Origin: Clostridia bacterium
GTDB taxonomy: Bacteria > Bacillota > Clostridia > Oscillospirales > CAG-272
Direction of reading: 5' to 3'
NCBI GenBank assembly: GCA_017624795.1
Contig: JAGAMJ010000034.1
Location: forward strand, 1 to 11,134
Length of the DNA: 11,134 nt
Both the position numbers and the translations under genes were made by a program. Position 1 is the stretch's first letter; every line of letters starts with the position of its first letter. Under the pieces are notes generated by a model. The model did no database searches, was not told the origin of the DNA, and worked only from the letters and a program-made list of their open reading frames with translations. Of this stretch, positions 6,190-11,134 are shown one piece after another.

Positions 6190-7161
6190 ATGAACAGTAC
6201 AGAACGCGTCAGAAATCTTCTGCTTGGCAAGCCCGTTGACCGTCAGCCCCTTTACGGATGGGTATCCGCCAATTTGAAGGGTCAGATCACCGAGCGCTGG
6301 GGCTCTGTTGCTGCTTTTGAGGATAAATACGAGTTTGATATGGCGCATATTTTCGACGGTCCTCTCGCGTTCAGTAAAAGCATGCTTGCCCGCATCAGGG
6401 AAGAAAACGACGGCGAGGTCCCGCCCGACGTGCTGTTGGAGAATGATTGTTACCACTCCGTCGACAATCCTGCCGCTTGGGATAGGATGAAGCGCAGCAT
6501 TGAGCATCACAAACAGCGCGGACGCTTCTGCTATGTGCAGACCCCCGGCTTTTTTGAGTGCTTCAACGATGCGTTCGGCATCGAAAATCACCTGATGTAT
6601 CTGCTGATGTATCCCGACGAGATTGCCGCGCTGTATGCCCGTCACGTTGATTGGGTGAAGCGCTATGCCGAGCATTGCGTTGCGGCAGGCGCGGATATGG
6701 TACATATTTCCGACGACTGGGGCGCGCAAAAGGATCTGATGTTCAGTCCGGAGATCTGGAAGGAAATGATCTATCCCAACATGAAAAAGGTGGTCGATCA
6801 TATCCATTCTCTTGGTGTATTTGCAAGTCTGCACTCGGACGGCTGCATTGCAAAGATAGCGGACGGCATCGTCGATATCGGTTTTGATATGGTGCATCCG
6901 TGGCAGGAAAATGCGGGTATGTCGCACGAGCTGTATCTGGAAAAGTATGCGGATAAATTCGCCATTCTCGGCGGCATCTGTGTGCAATCGGCGATCGGTA
7001 TCCTTGAACGCAAGGATCTGGAAAAAGAGATCCGTCGCGTTTTTGCGAATTTGAAGGGCAAGCGTTGGGTCTGCTGCACCTCACATTTCGTGCAGAATCA
7101 CTGCACCGTCGAGGATCTGGAATTTGCATATGATCTCGCGTATCGGCTTGCAAGAGAGTAA
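6190..7161 (+). CDS. URO-D family methyltransferase with HSDG motif (candidate substrate:corrinoid methyltransferase)
   Basis: A 323-residue protein of the uroporphyrinogen-decarboxylase superfamily. Corrinoid-context members of this family move methyl groups between a substrate and a cobamide rather than decarboxylating porphyrins. Family features are the N-terminal TERVRNLLLGKPVDRQP, the HISDDWGAQ segment (D175, D176), LHSDGC (H215 to C219) on a barrel strand, and FDMVHPWQENAGM. It does not have the HxC zinc pair seen in the neighbouring protein: the matching position reads H-S-D-G-C, and C295/C296 lie near the usual third-ligand region. It may therefore bind metal differently or act on the primary substrate, which would make it the methyltransferase I of the system; this division of labour is inference. 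The ATG at 6190 is preceded only by AAAAGG-type bases, a weak ribosome site compatible with translational coupling to the gene nine bases upstream. The substrate is unknown; an aryl or sugar methyl ether is possible. Confidence 0.8.
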   Translation: MNSTERVRNLLLGKPVDRQPLYGWVSANLKGQITERWGSVAAFEDKYEFDMAHIFDGPLAFSKSMLARIREENDGEVPPDVLLENDCYHSVDNPAAWDRMKRSIEHHKQRGRFCYVQTPGFFECFNDAFGIENHLMYLLMYPDEIAALYARHVDWVKRYAEHCVAAGADMVHISDDWGAQKDLMFSPEIWKEMIYPNMKKVVDHIHSLGVFASLHSDGCIAKIADGIVDIGFDMVHPWQENAGMSHELYLEKYADKFAILGGICVQSAIGILERKDLEKEIRRVFANLKGKRWVCCTSHFVQNHCTVEDLEFAYDLAYRLARE

Positions 7162-7202
7162 GCGCAGAGCGCTTCTATCACGTATAAGTAAAAGGAAAAG
7201 CT

Positions 7203-8213
7203 ATGAAATACAATATGAAACAATGGCTCGGTCAGATGATCGCAGCCCCCAAAAAGAAGGCGCTTCCCGTGCTTTCCTTTCCCTCGGTGAGCTTGCTTGG
7301 CTGCACGGTAAAGGAGCTGATCTCCGACAGTGAAAGGCAGGCGCAGGGTATGTGTCTTATTGCCGAGCGCACCGATGCTGCGGCATCGGTCAGCTTGATG
7401 GATCTGTCGGTCGAGGCGGAGTGCTTTGGCGCAAAGATCAGCATTTCCGATGACGAGGTCCCCACCGTTGTGGGCAGACTGATCAACGATATGGACGAGG
7501 CAGAGGCGCTGACTGTGCCCCACGTCGGTGCGGGACGCACCGACATCTATATCGACGCGATCAAAAAGGCGACCGCGCGGATCACCGACCGCCCCGTGCT
7601 TGCGGGCATCATCGGTCCCTTTTCGCTGGCGGCACGTCTTTTGGACGTTTCCGAGATCATGATGGACTGCTATGACGATCCCGATATGGTGCATCTGGTG
7701 CTGGAAAAGGCGACCGAATTTCTTTTGGAGTATACCAAGGCATATAAGGCGGCAGGCGCGAATGGCGTCGTGATGGCGGAGCCCGTTTCGGGGCTGCTCT
7801 CGCCCGCGCTTGAAGCGGAATTTTCCGCCCCTTACGTCAAAAGGATCGTCGATGCCGTGCAGGACGACGACTTCATTCTGGTCTATCACAACTGCGGCGA
7901 TAACACCCCCCATATGGTCGACTCGTTCCTCTCGTTTGGCGCGGCTGCCTATCATTTCGGCAACGCGATCGATATGAAGGAAATGCTTGAAAAGTTTCCT
8001 GCGGATATCCCCGTTATGGGCAACGTAGATCCTGCGGGTGTCTTGCGTATGGGAACGCCCGAGCGGGTAAAGGACGCCACGCTTTCCGTTATGGAGAAAT
8101 GCTGTGAGCATTCGAATTTTGTGATCTCCTCGGGCTGTGATATCCCCCCTATGACTCCTTGGAAAAACCTTGACGCTTTCTTTGAGGCGGTAAAGGAATA
8201 TTATGGAAAATAA
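7203..8213 (+). CDS. MtaA/MtbA-like URO-D family corrinoid methyltransferase
   Basis: A 336-residue URO-D superfamily protein that fits the MtaA/MtbA/CmuA branch, zinc enzymes that exchange methyl groups with a corrinoid protein. The zinc signature is visible: H229-N-C231-G on one strand and C312 in SSGCDIPPMTPW near the C-terminus, the same HxC...C arrangement known for MtaA. Other family marks are VLAGIIGPFSLAARLL, EPVSGLLSP and MGNVDPAGVL. The start at 7203 follows an AAAGGAAA ribosome site (7191-7198). The 41-base gap after the previous gene holds a small hairpin, AAGCGC-AGA-GCGCTT (7160-7174). The reading frame overlaps the next gene by 11 bases, so the two are translationally coupled. 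Archaeal homologues methylate coenzyme M; the acceptor here, perhaps tetrahydrofolate, is unknown. It could equally be the substrate-side enzyme. Confidence 0.85.
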   Translation: MKYNMKQWLGQMIAAPKKKALPVLSFPSVSLLGCTVKELISDSERQAQGMCLIAERTDAAASVSLMDLSVEAECFGAKISISDDEVPTVVGRLINDMDEAEALTVPHVGAGRTDIYIDAIKKATARITDRPVLAGIIGPFSLAARLLDVSEIMMDCYDDPDMVHLVLEKATEFLLEYTKAYKAAGANGVVMAEPVSGLLSPALEAEFSAPYVKRIVDAVQDDDFILVYHNCGDNTPHMVDSFLSFGAAAYHFGNAIDMKEMLEKFPADIPVMGNVDPAGVLRMGTPERVKDATLSVMEKCCEHSNFVISSGCDIPPMTPWKNLDAFFEAVKEYYGK

Positions 8214-8757
8214 GAAATTGTTTGAACAGATCGTCGCGCGTGCAGAAAAGCTTGGCACGTATAAGGCAAACGTGATTCCCGTGTCGCAGATCCCCCTTGA
8301 TCGGGCGTTTCGCGATATGTGCGCCACCAACGCCTGCGGCGTGTACGGCAAATGCCATATGTGTCCGCCCGACGTGGGTGATATCGACGCGCTGATGGGC
8401 GAGGTCAAAAACTATCAGCACGCGTTTGTGTACCAAACTGTCACGGCGTTGGAGGACAGCTTTGATTTTGAGGGTATGATCGAAGCGAAAAAGCAGATGT
8501 ACAAGATCGCGCAAGAAATCAGACGGCTTTTTGCCGAGCTTGGGATCGACGGTGCGTTGCATCTCGGTGCGGGCGGCTGCGGTGTGTGCGAAACCTGTGC
8601 CAAGCGCACGAACGAGCCTTGCCGTTTCCCCCATCTCGCGATGCCCTCGCTGGAAGCATACGGCGTCAACGTATCGGGGCTTGCAAGTGCTGCGGGCATG
8701 AAGTACATCAACGGGCAGGATACCGTGACCTATTTTGGTGCGGTGCTGTTCGGATAA
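8203..8757 (+). CDS. DUF2284 cysteine-rich metal-binding protein
   Basis: A 184-residue soluble protein with the DUF2284 pattern. The first Cys group has C40, C45, C51 and C54, ending in CHMCPP. The second is GGCGVCETC (C126, C129, C132) plus C140 in EPCRFP. Eight ordered cysteines strongly suggest two iron-sulfur or other metal centres, but no biochemical role is established to my knowledge. The ATG at 8203 follows AAAGGA (8192-8197) and overlaps the upstream methyltransferase stop by 11 bases. The gene ends ten bases before the reductive activator. Position and chemistry suggest an electron carrier that feeds the activator, or a protein that handles the corrinoid; both are inference. Family assignment is good and function is open. 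Confidence 0.8.
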   Translation: MENKKLFEQIVARAEKLGTYKANVIPVSQIPLDRAFRDMCATNACGVYGKCHMCPPDVGDIDALMGEVKNYQHAFVYQTVTALEDSFDFEGMIEAKKQMYKIAQEIRRLFAELGIDGALHLGAGGCGVCETCAKRTNEPCRFPHLAMPSLEAYGVNVSGLASAAGMKYINGQDTVTYFGAVLFG

Positions 8758-8767
8758 GAGGGAAAGC

Positions 8768-10285
8768 ATGAGTGAAGCAGATCAAAAAATGATATGTGTC
8801 ACACTTGACGGGGAAAAGCGCTTGCTCGCCATAGGCGAAAAGCTCTCTGCGCTTGCAACGACCGAGCTGCCTTGCGGCGGTCACGGCAAGTGCGGAAAGT
8901 GCAAGGCGATCGTAAAGGGCGAGGTGTCACCGATCTCCGATAAAGAAAGGCAGGCACTTTCAGACAGTGAGATCGCCGCGGGCGTGCGCTTGCTTTGCTG
9001 CACGTTTGCGGAGGGGGATTGCGAGATCGTGCATCTGGATAGCACCTCGGGCGATCTTGTGCTGATGGAGGGCAAGGCCCTTGATCAGCCCCTTGATCCG
9101 CTGTTCAGCCGCTACGGTGTAGCCCTTGATATCGGCACCACCACGATGGCGGCAAGACTGTATGCCGCAAACGGCACGGTGCTTGCCGATCACGGTATGC
9201 TGAATCCCCAGTCGGTCTACGGCGCGGACGTCATTTCACGCATTGAGGCGGCGATGGGCGGCGATGCCCACCCGCTTGCTCTTGCGGTGCGCGGCGCGAT
9301 CGACGAAATACTGACGGTGCTCGCGCAAAGCGCGGGGATCCCTGCGCGCGAGATCGACGCGCTGGTGGTGACGGGCAATACGGCGATGCTGTATCTGCTG
9401 ACCGAAACCGATGTCGAGCCGCTTTCTCACGCGCCCTTTCACGTGGAAAGACTGTTTGGGGAAGTGCTGCGCGCCGACGCCCTTGGGCTCACGGCGCTGC
9501 AAGGCGATGCAAGCGTTTATTTGCCCACCTGTATTGCCGCCTTTGTCGGCGCTGATACGGTGTGCGCGTTGCTTGCTTCGGATATTTGCGAAACGGGCAA
9601 GACCGTGCTGCTTGCCGATATCGGTACCAACGGCGAAATGGCGCTGGTGCATCAGGGGACACTCACCGTTTGCTCGACTGCCGCGGGGCCTGCGTTTGAG
9701 GGCGTGGGGATCTCGATGGGTATGCGTGGAGCGATCGGGGCGATCGACCGCGTTCGTGTAGAGAATGGCGCGCTGGTCGCGCACGTGATCGGCGAAGGCG
9801 CACCCATCGGCATTTGCGGCAGCGGACTTGTGGACACGATCGCTTGCCTTTTGGAAACCGAAGCGATTGACGAAACGGGATATATGGAGGATGACGAGGC
9901 GCAGATCGCTGCACCCGTCGTGCTCACGCAGCAGGACGTGCGTATGGTGCAGCTTGCAAAAAGCGCGATCTGCGCGGGGCTGCAAACGCTTTTGAAAACG
10001 GCGGGCGTTGACGTGAGCGAGGTGGAGAGCTTGGTGCTTGCGGGCGGCTTTGGCAGTTATCTTGATGCCAAAAACGCGGGACGGATCGGACTGATCCCGG
10101 CCGAGCTTGCACAGAAAACCGCTGTGATCGGCAACGCCGCCCTTGACGGTGCTTCAATGATCCTGCTGGACAAAAGCGCGAGCGCGCGTGCGGACCGCAT
10201 TGCGAAAAGCGCCAAGGTAAAGGAGCTTTCCGCTGACCCCGTTTTTTCTGAATTTTATATGATGGGTATGATGTTTTCCGATTAA
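8768..10285 (+). CDS. RACo-type reductive activator of corrinoid proteins ([2Fe-2S] + ASKHA domain)
   Basis: A 505-residue ATP-dependent activator that returns adventitiously oxidised Co(II) corrinoid to the active Co(I) state. The N-terminal ferredoxin-like domain (about 8-92) carries CGGHGKCGKC (C36, C42, C45) and a fourth Cys at C77 or C78, the usual plant-type [2Fe-2S] ligand set. After a short linker the ASKHA ATPase begins with ALDIGTTTMAARL (D121). It then shows LADIGTNGEMAL (D284), the GPAFEGVGISMGM segment and LAGGFGSYLDAKNAG (GGFG at 426-429), followed by IGNAALDGA. The start at 8768 follows GAGGG (8758-8762); the frame extends 11 codons upstream to an ATG at 8735 inside the DUF2284 gene, which lacks support. 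At 505 residues it is shorter than the roughly 630-residue CO-dehydrogenase-pathway RACo, mainly in the region between the two domains. Its presence at the operon end strongly supports a redox-cycling corrinoid system. Confidence 0.92.
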   Translation: MSEADQKMICVTLDGEKRLLAIGEKLSALATTELPCGGHGKCGKCKAIVKGEVSPISDKERQALSDSEIAAGVRLLCCTFAEGDCEIVHLDSTSGDLVLMEGKALDQPLDPLFSRYGVALDIGTTTMAARLYAANGTVLADHGMLNPQSVYGADVISRIEAAMGGDAHPLALAVRGAIDEILTVLAQSAGIPAREIDALVVTGNTAMLYLLTETDVEPLSHAPFHVERLFGEVLRADALGLTALQGDASVYLPTCIAAFVGADTVCALLASDICETGKTVLLADIGTNGEMALVHQGTLTVCSTAAGPAFEGVGISMGMRGAIGAIDRVRVENGALVAHVIGEGAPIGICGSGLVDTIACLLETEAIDETGYMEDDEAQIAAPVVLTQQDVRMVQLAKSAICAGLQTLLKTAGVDVSEVESLVLAGGFGSYLDAKNAGRIGLIPAELAQKTAVIGNAALDGASMILLDKSASARADRIAKSAKVKELSADPVFSEFYMMGMMFSD

Positions 10286-10288
10286 AAC

Positions 10289-10327
10289 AAAAGCAAGCCC
10301 TGCGCGAAAAGCGCAGGACTTGCTTTT
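10289..10327. terminator. First hairpin of convergent terminator pair
   Basis: The stem pairs AAAAGCAAG (10289-10297) with CTTGCTTTT (10319-10327) and CCTGCGC (10299-10305) with GCGCAGG (10311-10317), with one C-A mismatch and a five-base loop. On the plus strand it ends in TTTT; on the minus strand it is followed by TTTTGTTTT. It can therefore stop fucU transcription and probably also the activator transcript. Confidence 0.75.
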
Positions 10328-10333
10328 AGCAAA

Positions 10334-10378
10334 CGGCTTGTCCTGTGCAAGGATCGCACAGGACAAGCCGCCTTTTTT
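10334..10378 (+). terminator. Second hairpin, strong plus-strand terminator
   Basis: A perfect 15-bp stem (CGGCTTGTCCTGTGC, loop of seven bases, GCACAGGACAAGCCG; 10334-10370) is followed by CC and six T residues. It ends the corrinoid operon transcript just before the convergent fucU stop codon at 10381-10383. Confidence 0.9.
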
Positions 10379-10380
10379 GT

Positions 10381-10821
10381 TTAGTCGGTGACGACGCCCT
10401 TTTGCAGCATCACGTTGGCGTAAAGCGCGCTCTCGCCCGTGGCGATGATCGCATAGGCGGTTTTTGCCTGTTCATAAAAGGCAAAGCGCTCGATCGTTCC
10501 AATGGCATCGGCGCCGCGCGTGTCTGCGTCTGAAACGATCCTTTCGTAATCCTTCCAGATCGGTGTTTCCACCGTATCGCCTTTCATCACTTCCATCAGC
10601 GAAACGGGCTTTTCCACGTACGTGTCAAGGGGAAAGACCTTCAAGATCGCGTCAAGCAGCTCGCACGTGCCGTGCCCATCGGCGCGGATGACAATGGCGT
10701 TTTTGCCCATGCTCTCGGCAGGGAAGTTGCCGTCGGCAAGCACGATGCGGTCGCTGTGTCCCATCTCGCAAAGCACCTTCAAAAGCTCGGGGGACAGAAT
10801 TTTTGGGATCCCTTTTAACAT
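10381..10821 (-). CDS. fucU: L-fucose mutarotase (FucU/RbsD family)
   Basis: A 146-residue protein that interconverts alpha and beta anomers of L-fucose in the cytoplasm and so supplies the form used by the isomerase. It is close to the E. coli FucU length of about 140. The family marks are visible: MLKGIPKILSPELLKVL at the N-terminus, GHSDRIVLADGNFP containing H22 (the position of the catalytic His in FucU), the IRADGHGTCELLDAIL helix, and the C-terminal ATGESALYANVMLQKGVV with its active-site Tyr. The ATG at 10821-10819 follows GGAG (10833-10830), which overlaps the end of the upstream fucI stop, so the pair is one operon with 12 bases between genes. FucU rather than RbsD is favoured by the fucI neighbour and the sequence pattern. 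Confidence 0.93.
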   Translation of the reverse strand: MLKGIPKILSPELLKVLCEMGHSDRIVLADGNFPAESMGKNAIVIRADGHGTCELLDAILKVFPLDTYVEKPVSLMEVMKGDTVETPIWKDYERIVSDADTRGADAIGTIERFAFYEQAKTAYAIIATGESALYANVMLQKGVVTD

Positions 10822-10833
10822 AACAGCATCTCC

Positions 10834-11134
10834 TTATTTGTAAAGCGGGCCGTAGGTGGCGCAAGCGCGGTAGTCCTGACCTTCCTTATCCATGCCGAAG
10901 GCGTTCCAGCAGGCGGGGCGGTAAATGTCTTCCTCGGGCACGTTGTGCATGCATACGGGAATACGCAGCATCGAGCACATCGTGATCAGATCCGCGCCGA
11001 TGTGACCGTAGGAAATGGCGCCGTGATTGGCACCCCAATTCATCATGACCTCATAGGCGGTCTTGAAGGGGCTACCCTCCTTGCCGTCGCAGCGAGGGGC
11101 AAACCACGTGCAGGGCCAGGTGGGGTTGGTGCGC
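10834..11134 (-). CDS. fucI: L-fucose isomerase, C-terminal fragment (rest lies beyond window)
   Basis: Only the last ~100 codons are present; the reading frame is open to the window end at 11134 and stops with TAA at 10836-10834. The enzyme is a Mn-dependent ketol isomerase converting L-fucose to L-fuculose, and family members also accept D-arabinose. The C-terminal signature is clear: RTNPTWP, then MNWGANHGAISYGHIGADLI, SMLRIPVCMHNV, YRPACWNAFGMDKEGQDYRAC, and the terminal YGPLYK. These closely match what is known of E. coli FucI. The His in the GANHGA segment belongs to the metal-binding region. It is upstream of fucU in the same transcript. Promoter and start lie outside the window. Confidence 0.95.
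   Translation of the reverse strand, partial: RTNPTWPCTWFAPRCDGKEGSPFKTAYEVMMNWGANHGAISYGHIGADLITMCSMLRIPVCMHNVPEEDIYRPACWNAFGMDKEGQDYRACATYGPLYK

Noticed and set aside
5554..6987. 477-codon minus-strand open frame across the corrinoid protein and first methyltransferase
   Set aside because: It spans two well-supported plus-strand genes and their junction and shows no family motif.
7098..8408. 436-codon minus-strand open frame across the second methyltransferase
   Set aside because: It is antisense to a protein with a full zinc signature and runs over three plus-strand gene junctions.

Overview
The window looks like a gut- or rumen-type anaerobic Bacillota (Clostridia) chromosome fragment. 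It is moderately GC-rich, has AAGGAG-type ribosome binding sites, sigma-A-like promoters and hairpin-plus-T-run terminators, and its gene content combines plant/host glycan use with corrinoid methyl transfer. The class-level assignment is inference; no rRNA or other marker gene is present.

Layout. (1) 1-2199, minus: a GH78-type alpha-L-rhamnosidase, cut by the window edge close to its C-terminus. (2) 2200-2482: a divergent regulatory region with a very good sigma-A promoter for the rhamnosidase. For the opposite gene it holds a promoter preceded by two near-identical 15-bp direct repeats spaced 21 bp, an AraC-family operator geometry. (3) 2483-3712, plus: a putative TIM-barrel glycoside hydrolase, closed by a strong terminator. 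(4) 3940-10285, plus: a tight six-gene corrinoid methyltransferase operon. Its first gene encodes an AraC-type transcription factor fused to a complete MtaC-like corrinoid protein. Then come a free-standing corrinoid protein about 71% identical to the fused domain, two different uroporphyrinogen-decarboxylase (URO-D) family methyltransferases, a cysteine-rich DUF2284 protein, and a RACo-type reductive activator ([2Fe-2S] plus ASKHA domains). (5) 10286-10380: a convergent double-hairpin terminator. (6) 10381-11134, minus: fucU (L-fucose mutarotase) downstream of the C-terminal end of fucI (L-fucose isomerase).

How it may work together. The hydrolases release deoxysugars, and FucI/FucU channel L-fucose into catabolism. 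The corrinoid operon would take methyl groups from an O-methylated (or otherwise methylated) compound onto the cobalt of the small corrinoid protein and pass them to an acceptor. The RACo-like protein would reduce corrinoid that has oxidised to Co(II). The corrinoid domain on the regulator is so close to the catalytic corrinoid protein that the same methyltransferases and activator could plausibly act on it. Transcription could then report directly on methyl-group flux or cobalt redox state, loosely like Ada, an AraC-family activator switched on by its own methylation. This sensor idea is inference from architecture. The substrate is unknown. No MttB-family, MtaB-family or pterin-binding methyltransferase and no transporter lies in the window. 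No intergenic stretch exceeds 300 bases.
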